Of a stretch of 64,000 bases of DNA, positions 41,401 through 50,023 are shown in pieces; within the stretch, counting starts at the first letter, position 1, and every line of letters starts with the position of its first letter. Source of the stretch: Candidatus Borkfalkia avistercoris (lineage in GTDB: Bacteria > Bacillota > Clostridia > Christensenellales > Borkfalkiaceae). Position numbers and translations under genes: made by a program. The notes under the pieces were generated by a model. It was not told the origin of the DNA. It saw only the letters and a program-made list of their open reading frames with translations, and ran no database searches. Location of the stretch: NCBI GenBank assembly GCA_019115995.1, contig DXCL01000042.1, positions 1 to 64,000 on the forward strand, written 5' to 3'.

Positions 41401-42666
41401 ATGCAAAAATATTTCGACGGGATCGTGCGATCTTTGCGCGAAATGATCTCTTACGACAGTTCTCAGGCCGCGCCCGAAGCGGGCATGCCCTTCGGCAGGG
41501 GCGCAGCAGACTGCCTGAACGCGTTTCTCTCCCTTGCAGGCGGCATGGGCTTCGAAACGCACAACTATGACAATTATATCGGAGAGGTGATCTTCGGCGA
41601 AGGGGAAGAATTTGCCATACTGTGCCATCTCGACGTCGTGCCCGCGGGCGGCGGCTGGACGCATGCGCCCTTCGGCGGAGAGATCGTAGACGGCAGGCTG
41701 TACGGGCGGGGCGCGGCGGACGACAAAGGGCCCGCCGTCATCTGCCTGTACTGTCTGAAAGCGCTCAAAGACGAGGGCTTTGTCCCCCGCAAAAAAATCA
41801 AACTCATCGTCGGCTGCAACGAAGAGAGCGGCTGGGCTTGCATCGAGCATTACCGCCGGTGCGCTTCCATGCCCGAAACCGGCTTTTCGCCCGACGCGGA
41901 CTTTCCCGTCATTTACGCGGAAAAAGGGATCCTGCACTTCGAGGCGTCCTTTCCCGTGCCCGACGCGCCCTTTGCGTCGCTGTGCGGCGGCGAACGGGCG
42001 AACATGGTCTGCGCGCTCGCCTCGGCAGGCGGGGTCAGGGATCCGCGCGGGCATGAAGCGTTCGGGCTCGCCCTCGAAAACGGGTCGCTCGTCTCCCGCG
42101 GCGTTTCCGCGCACGCCTCCACCCCCGAAGAAGGCAAAAACGCGCTCGAACCCCTGCTCGCATTTTTTGCGGCGCAAAACGCGGGCGTGCGGCGCGCGCA
42201 CGACATTCTCTTTGCCGACGTTCTCGGGCTGAAACGCTTTCGCGACGAAACGGGCGGGCTCACCATGTCTCCGAACGTCGCTTCCTTTTCCGACGGCGTG
42301 CTGCGCGTGATCACGGATATACGCTATCCCGCCACCATGAAATCGGAACAGATCGTCGCCCTTCTCGGCGGCGCGGGCGTAGATTACCGCCTGCTGCACT
42401 GTCAGGCCCCCCTCTTCAACGACAAAAACGGCGAACTGATCCGCACCCTTCTCGGCGTATACGAAGAAGCGACGGGCGAAAAGGCGGAACCGCTCGCCAT
42501 CGGCGGGGGCACCTATGCCCGCGCCCTGAAAAACGGCGCGGGCTTCGGGCCGCAATTCGCGGGCGAGCCCTCCACCATTCACCGCGCAGACGAATACATC
42601 ACGCTCGAAAACATAAAAAAGCTTTCCCGGATCTATTATACGGCGATCGAACGCCTCACCCGCTGA
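41401..42666 (+). CDS. pepV: M20-family dipeptidase, PepV-like
   Basis: A 421-residue zinc peptidase. LCHLDVVPAGGGWTHAPFGG gives the first metal His and Asp, LYGRGAADDKGPAVICLYCL the bridging Asp, and GCNEESGWACIEHY the catalytic Glu pair; SAHASTPEEGKNALEPLLAF is the lid-domain motif and GGGTYARAL lies near the C-terminus. It is somewhat shorter than lactobacillal PepV (about 470). ATG 41401 follows AAAAGGAGGC. Likely role is cytoplasmic cleavage of dipeptides. It is monocistronic with its own terminator. Confidence 0.92.
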   Translation: MQKYFDGIVRSLREMISYDSSQAAPEAGMPFGRGAADCLNAFLSLAGGMGFETHNYDNYIGEVIFGEGEEFAILCHLDVVPAGGGWTHAPFGGEIVDGRLYGRGAADDKGPAVICLYCLKALKDEGFVPRKKIKLIVGCNEESGWACIEHYRRCASMPETGFSPDADFPVIYAEKGILHFEASFPVPDAPFASLCGGERANMVCALASAGGVRDPRGHEAFGLALENGSLVSRGVSAHASTPEEGKNALEPLLAFFAAQNAGVRRAHDILFADVLGLKRFRDETGGLTMSPNVASFSDGVLRVITDIRYPATMKSEQIVALLGGAGVDYRLLHCQAPLFNDKNGELIRTLLGVYEEATGEKAEPLAIGGGTYARALKNGAGFGPQFAGEPSTIHRADEYITLENIKKLSRIYYTAIERLTR

Positions 42667-42676
42667 AAGGCGGGCA

Positions 42677-42715
42677 AGAGGGCGCCCTCCTTCACGGAGG
42701 GCGCCCTCTTTTTTT
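42677..42715. terminator. Terminator after pepV
   Basis: AGAGGGCGCCCTCC-TTCA-CGGAGGGCGCCCTCT with TTTTTTT; it lies between convergent genes and the minus strand also ends in Ts. Confidence 0.9.
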
Positions 42716-42717
42716 CA

Positions 42718-43209
42718 CTATTCTTTTTTTGCGCGCGCAAGCTCTATCGCCTGCTTGCCCGTGAGGTGCTCCACCGTCATTTCGAGCATGCAGAGAGCGG
42801 AAAACTCCCCGGATATCTCCCTTTCCGCCGCCTCTTTGCCTTGGCGGGGGCAGTATTTTCCCGCGAGCAGCACCGCCGCGGCGCGCGCCTCACCCTCCGG
42901 CAATTCCCGCACCCTGCCGAACGCGATGACGCTCTTAAAGTACGTAGTGAACTCTTCGGGAACGACGCGATCCTCCGCGATCACGCAGAAGCTCGCCTTG
43001 TCGGAGCGGCGCAGCGCGTCCGTTTTATGCCCGTTCCTCGCGCCGTGAAAATAGATCTTTCCACCCGCATAAACGTAGCTGAGCGGCACCGCATACGGAT
43101 AGCCTTCGTCGCCCGACACCGCCAGAACGCCCGACGTGCCGTTTTGCAGGATTTCCTCGCACTCTTTTACGGAAAGCGCCTGCCGCTTTCTTCTCATTTC
43201 ACGGAACAT
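42718..43209 (-). CDS. Pyridoxamine 5'-phosphate oxidase-like FMN-binding protein
   Basis: A 163-residue split-barrel flavoprotein. MRRKRQALSVKECEEILQNG, then GVLAVSGDEGYPYAVPLSYV and YAGGKIYFHGARNGHKTDAL match the PNPOx-like group that includes 5-nitroimidazole (Nim) reductases. The substrate is unknown. Its stop is TAG, a stop rarely used in this window. The start lies five bases after the plsC stop without a clear RBS, so translation is probably coupled to plsC. Confidence 0.85.
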   Translation of the reverse strand: MFREMRRKRQALSVKECEEILQNGTSGVLAVSGDEGYPYAVPLSYVYAGGKIYFHGARNGHKTDALRRSDKASFCVIAEDRVVPEEFTTYFKSVIAFGRVRELPEGEARAAAVLLAGKYCPRQGKEAAEREISGEFSALCMLEMTVEHLTGKQAIELARAKKE

Positions 43210-43214
43210 AGCTT

Positions 43215-44048
43215 TCAGGCGGTAGCGGCCGCCTCCTCCTTTTCGGAGGCGCTTTCCGACTCGAACACCATCGGCCTGCGGTATACCTCCGTGTATTTTT
43301 TCTCCATGTCGCCGTGTACTCGCTCTAAAAGCGCCTGCGTGCGCTCTTTGATCGCTCCCTCGCGATCGGGATACACGGCGGGCAGAATGTGCACGACCAC
43401 CTTTTTCTGCATGCGCAGCAGTTTTCTCAGCTTTGTTTCCCGAAATTCCATAAAAACGGGTATGACGGGAACGTCGAACTTTACCGCAAAGCGGAAAGCG
43501 CCGGGTTTGAAGGGCCTCACCTTTTCATACCTGCGCCACAGGGCGTGCTCGGGGTAAAAATTCACGATCTTCCCCTTTTTTACGAGCGTTCCCACCGCGT
43601 TTTGCAAATTTTGCAGATCCTTTACCGTCGTTCCCACGGGCAGAAATCCGCCCGATTTGAAGATGCGCCCCGCCCAGCCCCTTTTCAGAAGATAGTAAGA
43701 GCCCGTATGAAAAGTCCTGTAACAGCCGAGCGTCAGCTTTACGAACAGCGTATCCAGTTCATGCGCGTGATTGCAGACCGAGATCGCTCCGCTCTTTTTG
43801 ATCGCGCGCAGATTCTTTTTCCCCTTTACCTTGAATCCGTAGCCGAAAAAGGAATAAACGGAGCCGAACACCTTTACCGCGGGTATGAGAAAAAACCGCC
43901 GCAGCCGCTCGCCGAACGTTTTGGGCAGATAACGGTATCCCTCTCCGATCTCCCGCGCGTCGAACGTGCGGTGCTCGTCGTTGAGGTCGCGGTCGAATTG
44001 CCCCGTCCTTTCGTATTCTCTCTCCTTCTCCCTGTAATTCTTCGCCAT
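43215..44048 (-). CDS. plsC: 1-acyl-sn-glycerol-3-phosphate acyltransferase-like (PlsC)
   Basis: A 277-residue lysophosphatidate acyltransferase-type protein. The catalytic HX4D is in CNHAHELDTLF, followed by KRGWAGRIFKSGGFLPVG and VNFYPEHALWRRYE in place of the usual FPEG motif, then VPVIPVFMEF. The N-terminus (AKNYREKEREYERTGQFDRD) is long and charged, unlike minimal PlsC, so it may be a family variant with another acyl acceptor. ATG 44048 follows GGGAGAAATGG. It is the first gene of a pair with the flavoprotein gene. Confidence 0.85.
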   Translation of the reverse strand: MAKNYREKEREYERTGQFDRDLNDEHRTFDAREIGEGYRYLPKTFGERLRRFFLIPAVKVFGSVYSFFGYGFKVKGKKNLRAIKKSGAISVCNHAHELDTLFVKLTLGCYRTFHTGSYYLLKRGWAGRIFKSGGFLPVGTTVKDLQNLQNAVGTLVKKGKIVNFYPEHALWRRYEKVRPFKPGAFRFAVKFDVPVIPVFMEFRETKLRKLLRMQKKVVVHILPAVYPDREGAIKERTQALLERVHGDMEKKYTEVYRRPMVFESESASEKEEAAATA

Positions 44049-44165
44049 AATCCATTTCTCCCGTGCAATGGCTTGTAATGGTTTTCTATTACATATTGTA
44101 ACATATCGGCGAAAAAAAATCAATGTCAAAAGGTTAACTTTATAGGAAAACCCCGGCCTTTTTTG

Positions 44166-44750
44166 TCAGTCGAGCCCGTCCATCTCGTCGAGGGTGAGAA
44201 GAAAGGCGGGCAAAAAGTTTTCCGTAAAATAATCCACGCACGCGAGCCCCTTTTCTTTGAGCTCGCGCCCGATGCTCTCCTTCGCCTTTTTAAATTCAGC
44301 GTTGCCCGCTTTCAGCTCCTCTACGCACTTCACATAGGCGGAAAGTTTGTCCGCCGCCTTTGCGATCGCATATTCGCGGCTCTCCCTGTCGGGCAAAACA
44401 AAGGGCGAGAGGCTCTCCTTCAATTCGTCGGGCAGCATGGAAAGCAGCCTTCCGCTCGCCCTGTCTTCGATCTCCTTGTACGCGCCGCGTATCTCCGCGT
44501 TATAATATTTGATGGGCGTGGGCAGATCCCCCGTCATCACCTCGCTGCATTCGTGATACAGCGCGTAGAGCACCGCCTTTTCCGCGTCGACCGCGTTTTT
44601 ATAGATCTTCGAATCGATCACGGCGAGCGCGTGCGCGAACACGGCGACCTGCCAGGAGTGCTCCATCACGTTCTCCTCGCGCGAAGAACGCATCAAAGAC
44701 CAGCGCCTGATATACTTCATTCTGTCCAAAAAGGCATAAAAATCGTACAT
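44166..44750 (-). CDS. yfbR: HD-domain 5'-deoxynucleotidase, YfbR-like
   Basis: A 194-residue HD phosphohydrolase. RWSLMRSSREENVMEHSWQV provides the first His, YHECSEVMTGDLPTPIKYY the HD pair and the GDxPTP signature of YfbR, and AADKLSAYVKCVEEL the last Asp. The enzyme removes phosphate from dNMPs. It lies alone on the minus strand, divergent from the TPP riboswitch. Confidence 0.92.
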   Translation of the reverse strand: MYDFYAFLDRMKYIRRWSLMRSSREENVMEHSWQVAVFAHALAVIDSKIYKNAVDAEKAVLYALYHECSEVMTGDLPTPIKYYNAEIRGAYKEIEDRASGRLLSMLPDELKESLSPFVLPDRESREYAIAKAADKLSAYVKCVEELKAGNAEFKKAKESIGRELKEKGLACVDYFTENFLPAFLLTLDEMDGLD

Positions 44751-44807
44751 TTTTCCTCTCTCCTTGCGATGTGCATGTATTGTATCATATTTTTTCGTTT
44801 ATTTCAA

Positions 44808-44836
44808 TTGACTTTTGCACGGGTTTGTATTATAAT
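44808..44836 (+). promoter_or_regulatory. Promoter of the TPP riboswitch-thiT transcript
   Basis: -35 TTGACT (44808-44813), 17-bp spacer, -10 TATAAT (44831-44836). Confidence 0.8.
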
Positions 44837-44856
44837 TTTCGGGAAATCGACGAGAT

Positions 44857-44925
44857 GCCGCATGTTTGCGGCGCGCGGGTCCGCCCGCGCTTACCAAAGC
44901 TCGCGCCGTTCCCGCATTCGGAACG
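44857..44925 (+). other. Three-hairpin 5' extension before the TPP aptamer
   Basis: Three successive hairpins precede the aptamer: GCCGCATGTTTGCGGC (44857-44872), GCGCGGG-TCCG-CCCGCGC (44873-44890) and CGTTCC/GGAACG (44907-44925). Most TPP leaders start closer to the aptamer; no function is known for this part. Confidence 0.5.
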
Positions 44926-44939
44926 CGTGAAATAAATTA

Positions 44940-45028
44940 CATATCCGCCGGGGGTGCCGTAAAAAGCTGAGATCATACCCTTTGAATCGGGCAAGATAAT
45001 ACTTGCACGAAAGAGCAAAGACGATATT
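44940..45028 (+). promoter_or_regulatory. TPP riboswitch (THI element)
   Basis: The conserved THI-box blocks are present: GGGGGTGCC, AGCTGAGATCATACCC, TTTGAAT, CGGGCAAGATAATACTTGC and AAAGAGCAAAG, closed by P1 ATATC (44941-44945) with GATAT (45023-45027). TPP binding should favour the terminator that follows and shut off thiT. Confidence 0.95.
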
Positions 45029-45030
45029 TC

Positions 45031-45065
45031 GGCGCGCCCGTTTTTTCGGGCGCGCTCATTTTTAT
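45031..45065 (+). terminator. Riboswitch expression-platform terminator
   Basis: GCGCGCCCG-TTTTTT-CGGGCGCGC followed by TCATTTTT, directly after the aptamer and before the thiT RBS. Confidence 0.85.
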
Positions 45066-45096
45066 CCACGTCGGCGGAAACCTGAAAGGAGGTTTT

Positions 45097-45915
45097 ATGT
45101 TTCTCTTTAACCTGCTCGAAGTGAGCGAGCAAACGACCGACATCGTTACCTACATCACGATAGGCGTTCTGGCGGTGCTCGCCATCGTCGTGGCGGCGGT
45201 GTGCATCGGCAACCGCAAAAAGAAGTTCGACACGAAGTCTCTCGCTTATGCGGCGATCTGCCTGGCGACCTCTTTCGTGCTCTCCTTCATCAAGATCGCG
45301 CCCGTTCCCAACGGCGGCTCGATCACCCTGGCAAGCTGGGTGCCCGTGCTCATCTACACCTACGCGTACGGCGCGCCGAAGGGCTTTCTCGTGGGCATCA
45401 TCTTCGGTATCCTCAACTTTATTTCCGGCCCCTACATTCTCACGCCCTTCACCTTTATCCTCGACTATATCCTCGCGTTCGCGATGGTCGGCCTGATGGG
45501 ATTTGCCCGCCATTTCAGCAAATCTCTGATGACGAACGTGCTGCTCGGCACCGTGCTCGCCATCGTCGCAAGATTCGTGATGCACCTCATCTCCGGCATG
45601 ATCTACTTCATGGAAGACGCCGTATGGGTCGATCTTCCCACCCCCAACGCCTTCGTCTATTCGCTCATCTATCAGCTCGTATATATCCCGGGCGACGCGG
45701 TCATCTGCCTGATCGTTCTGGCGATCCTCGTCAAAACGAACGTATTGCAGACGCTTTTGCACATCATGCGCCCGAGCCTGTTCCCCGCAGCCGCGCGCAA
45801 GGGTCAGGCAGCGGCGGAGAGCGCCGCGCCCGCAGATGCGCCCGCACAGGACGCGCCCGCCGAAAAAGCGCCCGAAGCGCCGCAGAGCGATGCGCATTCC
45901 GATCAGACGAAATAA
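45097..45915 (+). CDS. thiT: ECF thiamine transporter S-component ThiT
   Basis: A 272-residue membrane protein that binds thiamine outside the cell and works with the shared EcfAAT module. The core has six hydrophobic segments with LAYAAICLATSFVLSFIKIA, NGGSITLASWVPVLIYTYAY (substrate-binding SITL region) and GPYILTPFTFILDYILAFAM. Two additions beyond the usual size of about 190 residues are an extra N-terminal segment (VTYITIGVLAVLAIVVAAVC) and an Ala/Pro/Glu-rich C-terminal tail of about 55 residues. RBS is AAAGGAGG. Control by the upstream TPP riboswitch supports the substrate. No ecfA or ecfT gene is in the window. Confidence 0.95.
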   Translation: MFLFNLLEVSEQTTDIVTYITIGVLAVLAIVVAAVCIGNRKKKFDTKSLAYAAICLATSFVLSFIKIAPVPNGGSITLASWVPVLIYTYAYGAPKGFLVGIIFGILNFISGPYILTPFTFILDYILAFAMVGLMGFARHFSKSLMTNVLLGTVLAIVARFVMHLISGMIYFMEDAVWVDLPTPNAFVYSLIYQLVYIPGDAVICLIVLAILVKTNVLQTLLHIMRPSLFPAAARKGQAAAESAAPADAPAQDAPAEKAPEAPQSDAHSDQTK

Positions 45916-45925
45916 CCTGCGAAAT

Positions 45926-45960
45926 CAAAAAAGCGGAGCGATCGCTCCGCTTTTTTTCAC
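45926..45960. terminator. Bidirectional terminator between thiT and flavoprotein gene
   Basis: AAAAAAGCGGAGC-GATC-GCTCCGCTTTTTTT, symmetric, serving both converging genes. Confidence 0.92.
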
Positions 45961-45965
45961 CCTTT

Positions 45966-46580
45966 TCAGCGGTTGAAATTCGTCCGATCCCCCCGCTCGC
46001 TTGCAGGAACGCCGATCCCCTTTTCCCTGCCCGCCTCAATGCAGGATACCAGCCACACCATATTGCGGGCGAGATTGCGCATCGTCTGCCTGCCCTCCGC
46101 GTCGCTCTCGTTTTCCGAAGGGCGGAACACCTGATTCCAGTAGCTCGACGACACGACAGGCATTTCCGAAATGGTAAAATACTTGTTCATCACGTCCATG
46201 GAAGCGCAAGAGCCCGCCCTGCGCAGAGAGGTGATCGCCGCCGCAGGCTTGAACATAAACGCGTATTTGCCCGCGTAGAAAGCCCTGTCGAGCACGGCGA
46301 GCACGCGCGCCGAAGGGTGCGCGTAATACACGGGCGTGCCGAACACGAACGCGTCCGCTCCCTTCGCCTTTTCGATGAGCTCGTTCACGACGTCTCCGTC
46401 CATAACGCACTTTTTCAGACTTGCGCACTTCCCGCACGCGATGCAGTCGTTCACCGGCTGAGCGCCGAGATCCACGATCTCCCACTCCGCGCCCAAAGTA
46501 TCGAACACTTTTCCCATCTCTTCGAGCGCGGCGCGCGTTTCGCCCTTTCTCGGGCTCCCGTTCACCATCAGAATTTTCAT
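45966..46580 (-). CDS. NAD(P)H-dependent FMN reductase / flavodoxin-fold protein
   Basis: A 204-residue protein with the FMN-phosphate loop VNGSPRKGETRAALEEMG, a cysteine motif CIACGKCASLKKC and FGTPVYYAHPSARVLAVLDR. The cysteine pattern resembles iron-sulfur flavoproteins and related reductases, so it may carry a cluster. RBS GGAGGTAAAG precedes ATG 46580. The physiological partner is unknown. It is followed by the convergent thiT terminator. Confidence 0.88.
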   Translation of the reverse strand: MKILMVNGSPRKGETRAALEEMGKVFDTLGAEWEIVDLGAQPVNDCIACGKCASLKKCVMDGDVVNELIEKAKGADAFVFGTPVYYAHPSARVLAVLDRAFYAGKYAFMFKPAAAITSLRRAGSCASMDVMNKYFTISEMPVVSSSYWNQVFRPSENESDAEGRQTMRNLARNMVWLVSCIEAGREKGIGVPASERGDRTNFNR

Positions 46581-46599
46581 ATCTTTACCTCCGATTTTT

Positions 46600-46634
46600 T
46601 ATTTTTCCGAAGCGGCGCCCCGCGCCGCCTTTTT
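46600..46634 (-). terminator. Weak terminator-like hairpin after sirtuin gene
   Basis: Minus strand GGCGGCGCGGGGCGCCGC followed by TTCGGAAAAATAAAAAA. The stem is strong but the tract is A-rich, so termination is uncertain. Confidence 0.35.
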
Positions 46635-46639
46635 TATCC

Positions 46640-47362
46640 TCAAACGAGGGAAAACACCTCGCCGATCTTCCCGTCTATGAACGTGACCCCGCGCATATCC
46701 TTTGCGGGGGCGCCCTTGTTGATCACGGCCACGTTTTCGCCGCGGAAATAATCGACGAGCGCGGCGGCGGGATAAACGTTCAGGGAAGTGCCGCCGATGA
46801 TGAGGTTATCCGCCTCTCGGATCGCTTTAATGGCGCCGTCCAGCACCCTTTCGTCCAGAGCCTCACCGTACAGCACGACGTCGGGCTTCACGATGCCGCC
46901 GCATGCGCAGCGCGGCACTCCCTTCCCTTTTTGTATCCTCTGTACGGGAAAGGGCATGCCGCATTCCGTACAGCGGTTGCGGTAAATGCTGCCGTGCAGC
47001 TCGAACACGTTTTTGCTGCCCGCCTTCTGGTGCAGCCCGTCGATGTTCTGCGTCACGACGGCGGCGATATGCCCCTCCCTCTCCCATTCCGCGAGCTTAT
47101 AATGCGCCGCGTTGGGAGAAACGTCCGTCACCAGCATTTTATCCCTGTAAAACCCGTAAAACTCCTCCGTATGGCTCCAAAAGAATTCGCTTGAAAGCAT
47201 GGTTTCGGGCGGGTATTTGTATTTCTGATTGTAAAGCCCGTCTTTGGAACGGAAATCGGGAATGCCGCTCTCCGTGCTCACGCCCGCCCCGCCGAAAAAC
47301 ACGGCGCGCTTCGAGCTCTTTACGATCTTCCGCAATTTTTCTATATCGCCTTCGCTATACAT
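46640..47362 (-). CDS. cobB: Sir2-type NAD-dependent protein deacylase
   Basis: A 240-residue sirtuin. VFFGGAGVSTESGIPDFRSK is the NAD-binding signature, TQNIDGLHQKAGSKNVFELH contains the catalytic His, CTEC and CACG bind zinc, and IIGGTSLNVYPAA is the C-terminal NAD contact. It removes acetyl or other acyl groups from lysines at the cost of NAD. It lies 15 bases after a membrane-protein gene on the same strand and is likely cotranscribed with it. Confidence 0.95.
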   Translation of the reverse strand: MYSEGDIEKLRKIVKSSKRAVFFGGAGVSTESGIPDFRSKDGLYNQKYKYPPETMLSSEFFWSHTEEFYGFYRDKMLVTDVSPNAAHYKLAEWEREGHIAAVVTQNIDGLHQKAGSKNVFELHGSIYRNRCTECGMPFPVQRIQKGKGVPRCACGGIVKPDVVLYGEALDERVLDGAIKAIREADNLIIGGTSLNVYPAAALVDYFRGENVAVINKGAPAKDMRGVTFIDGKIGEVFSLV

Positions 47363-47377
47363 CGTCTTTCCCTCCTA

Positions 47378-48061
47378 TTATTTCCGCCTGCGCCTGCGGG
47401 CGCCGTCGCCCGTACCGCCCACGAGCGCGTCGCCGATGCCGTCCGCGGCGTCCCCTTCCGTCACGATGAGCAAAACGACGAAAAGCACGATAAAAAACGC
47501 CGCGCAGAACGCGAGATTGGTCTTGTGGCGCACGTCGCCGCCCAGCCATATGTAAAAGCACTCGCCCGCAAGCAAGGCAAACAAAAACAAGAACACGAAC
47601 GCCCCTTCGCGGAACACGAACGCGCCCGCACCGTTCCAGTTGCAGAAGCAAACGACGGAGAGCGCCAACGTGCCCGCGGCGATCAGCGTGCCCGCGACCT
47701 TTTGCCAGAGCGCCGTGCCGCCGCCCGTGTCGGGGAACTGCAAGACCGCGTTGAAAAAGGAGATGCCCGCCGCGACCGCAAACGTCGCCCAGTTTCCGAA
47801 AAACAGGCTGTCGTATTCGCAAAAATAAATGCCGACGGCAAAACCCGTCGCCGCGGAAAAGAGTATCGGGAACAGCCACAGCCCGTCGAGAAAGTCTTTC
47901 GCATTGCACACGATATACCCGACGAACGCACCGACGCCCACGATGACCGTAAAGGCTATATTTGCCGCCTGCGGCAACACGCCGGACAAAAGGTACGCCG
48001 CATAAAAGGCGCCCAGGCCCGCAGTCTGCTGTCCAAACAGCTTCCAAGCCGTCTTTCCCAT
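47378..48061 (-). CDS. Polytopic membrane protein of unknown function
   Basis: A 227-residue protein with about seven hydrophobic segments (for example AANIAFTVIVGVGAFVGYIV, WATFAVAAGISFFNAVLQFP, FVFLFLFALLAGECFYIWLG, FCAAFFIVLFVVLLIVTEGD) and a basic C-terminal tail RRRRRK. No family was recognised. ATG 48061 follows GAGGGGGTGGCAT; the frame extends upstream across the promoter and is not used there. It precedes the sirtuin gene by 15 bases. Confidence 0.65.
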   Translation of the reverse strand: MGKTAWKLFGQQTAGLGAFYAAYLLSGVLPQAANIAFTVIVGVGAFVGYIVCNAKDFLDGLWLFPILFSAATGFAVGIYFCEYDSLFFGNWATFAVAAGISFFNAVLQFPDTGGGTALWQKVAGTLIAAGTLALSVVCFCNWNGAGAFVFREGAFVFLFLFALLAGECFYIWLGGDVRHKTNLAFCAAFFIVLFVVLLIVTEGDAADGIGDALVGGTGDGARRRRRK

Positions 48062-48088
48062 ATGCCACCCCCTCGGCAACTCTTTTTT

Positions 48089-48117
48089 ATTATAGCACAA
48101 AAGCCGCGGCATTTCAA
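48089..48117 (-). promoter_or_regulatory. Promoter of membrane protein-sirtuin pair
   Basis: Minus strand: -35 TTGAAA (48112-48117), 17-bp spacer, -10 TATAAT (48089-48094). Confidence 0.7.
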
Positions 48118-48137
48118 CGCCTGCAAAATAATTTCCG

Positions 48138-48174
48138 AAAAAAGGCGGGCGGGCGCATAAAGCGCCCGCCCGCC
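48138..48174 (-). terminator. Terminator after ABC exporter pair
   Basis: Minus strand GGCGGGCGGGCGC-TTTAT-GCGCCCGCCCGCC followed by TTTTTT; a 13-bp GC stem. Confidence 0.92.
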
Positions 48175-48184
48175 GCCAACCGCC

Positions 48185-50023
48185 TTACGCGGGGTCGAAC
48201 TGCGAATTGTACAGATCTGCGTAAAAGCCGTTCTTTGCGAGCAGCTCCTCGTGATTTCCCTTTTCGATGATGTCGCCGTCCTTCATCACGAGAATGAGAT
48301 CGGCGTTTTTGATGGTGGAAAGGCGGTGCGCTATGATAAAGGAAGTCCGCCCCTCCGTCAGTTTATCCATGGCGCGCTGAATGAGCACCTCGGTACGGGT
48401 ATCCACGGAGCTGGTCGCCTCGTCGAGTATCAGCATGGGCGCGTTCTCTATCATCGCCCGCGCGATGGTCACGAGCTGCCTCTGCCCCGCGGAGAGGTTC
48501 GCCTTGTCGTCCAAAACGGTATCGTACCCCTTCGGAAGAGTCATCACATAGTGATGCAGCCCCACCGCTTTGCACGCCCGCACGACGTCTTCCTCCGTCA
48601 CGTTCTCCTTGCTGTACACCACGTTCTCGCGTATCGTGCCTTCGAAAAGCCAGGTATCCTGCAACACCATGCAGAACAGATCGTGCACGTTCTCTCTCGT
48701 GAGCTCGCTCGTGGGAATGCCGTCTATTTTGATGCTCCCGCCGTCCAGCTCGTAAAAGCGCATCAGCAGATTGACCATCGTCGTCTTGCCCGCGCCGGTG
48801 GGGCCGACGATGGCGATTTTCTGCCCCGACTTCGCCTCGGCGGAAAAATCGTGTATGATGATGCGGTCGGGATCGTATCCGAAGCGCACGTGCTCGAACG
48901 AAACGTCGCCGCGCACCTCGGAGGGAAGCAGGGCGCGCGTCTTTCCGCTCTCGTCGGAAAGCTCCTTTTCTTCGAGGAATTCGAATACCCTTTCGCTCGC
49001 CGCCGCAGCCGACTGCATGCTCGTAAACGCCTGAGAGAGCTGTTGCAGCGGGGAGGTGAACAGCCGAACGTACAGCGTGAACGCGATGACCGTGCCGAAC
49101 GCGATCTGCCCTTCCGCTACGAGCACCGCCCCCACGACGCAGACCGCAACGTAACCGAGGTTGCCGATAAAGCTCATGAGCGGCATCATGAGGCCGGACA
49201 GGAACTGCGACTTCCACGCGCTCGTATACAGCTTATAGTTGATGTCGTTGAAAACCTTTTTGACCTTATGCTCCGCGTTGTACGCCTTTACCACGTTGTG
49301 CCCCGCGTACGTTTCCTCTATATGCCCGTTGATCTCGCCGAGATACGCCTGCTGGCGCGCAAAATACTTCTGCGACCTGCCCATGATGAGGAAAGTGAAC
49401 GCAAACCCCACAAGGCTCGCCGCGATCGCCGTCAGCGCCATGATCCAGTTGGTAACGAACATCATGACGATGCTTCCCACGAGCATGACGATCGCCGTAA
49501 CGAAGGTCGTTACAGACTGGTTGAGCGTCTGTCCGATGGTGTCCACGTCGTTGGTCACGCGCGACAACACGTCGCCTATGCTGTTGGAATCGTAATATTT
49601 CAGGGGCAGGCGGTTGATCTTTTCGGAGATCGCCGTGCGCAGATTCCGCGAATTTTTCTGCGTGACGGACGCCATCAGCAACCCCTGCACATATGAACAG
49701 ACGAGCCCCGCCCCGTAAACGGCGACGAGCGTCATGCACAGACGGAACACCTCCTGCATGTCGATCTCGAAGATCTCGTCGATGCCCATTTCGGGCAGAT
49801 AGGAAAAGGCTCCGCTCACGAGGTCGGTCAGATCGCTCAGGATATTGGGCCCGATCAGATTGAGCACCGTGCCCGCCACGGCGAACACGAGCGCCACGAT
49901 CACGAGCGCAAGGAAGGGCTTGACGAACGCGAGCAGCTTTGCCATCGCCTTCTTAAAGTCCTTGGGTTTTTCCGCGATTCTCGGGCCCGGCCCGTGCGGG
50001 CCCCTTCTCGGCGCATTGCTCAT
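48185..50023 (-). CDS. Multidrug-type ABC exporter half, second subunit
   Basis: A 612-residue half-transporter. A Pro/Gly/Arg-rich cytoplasmic start (MSNAPRRGPHGPGPRIAEKP) is followed by six membrane segments and an ATPase with Walker A GPTGAGKTT, signature LSAGQRQLVTIARAMI and Walker B LILDEATSSVDTRTE. The signature LSAGQ and the order in a MarR-controlled pair resemble LmrCD/YheIH-type multidrug exporters. The start overlaps the upstream partner by ATGA. Confidence 0.92.
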   Translation of the reverse strand: MSNAPRRGPHGPGPRIAEKPKDFKKAMAKLLAFVKPFLALVIVALVFAVAGTVLNLIGPNILSDLTDLVSGAFSYLPEMGIDEIFEIDMQEVFRLCMTLVAVYGAGLVCSYVQGLLMASVTQKNSRNLRTAISEKINRLPLKYYDSNSIGDVLSRVTNDVDTIGQTLNQSVTTFVTAIVMLVGSIVMMFVTNWIMALTAIAASLVGFAFTFLIMGRSQKYFARQQAYLGEINGHIEETYAGHNVVKAYNAEHKVKKVFNDINYKLYTSAWKSQFLSGLMMPLMSFIGNLGYVAVCVVGAVLVAEGQIAFGTVIAFTLYVRLFTSPLQQLSQAFTSMQSAAAASERVFEFLEEKELSDESGKTRALLPSEVRGDVSFEHVRFGYDPDRIIIHDFSAEAKSGQKIAIVGPTGAGKTTMVNLLMRFYELDGGSIKIDGIPTSELTRENVHDLFCMVLQDTWLFEGTIRENVVYSKENVTEEDVVRACKAVGLHHYVMTLPKGYDTVLDDKANLSAGQRQLVTIARAMIENAPMLILDEATSSVDTRTEVLIQRAMDKLTEGRTSFIIAHRLSTIKNADLILVMKDGDIIEKGNHEELLAKNGFYADLYNSQFDPA

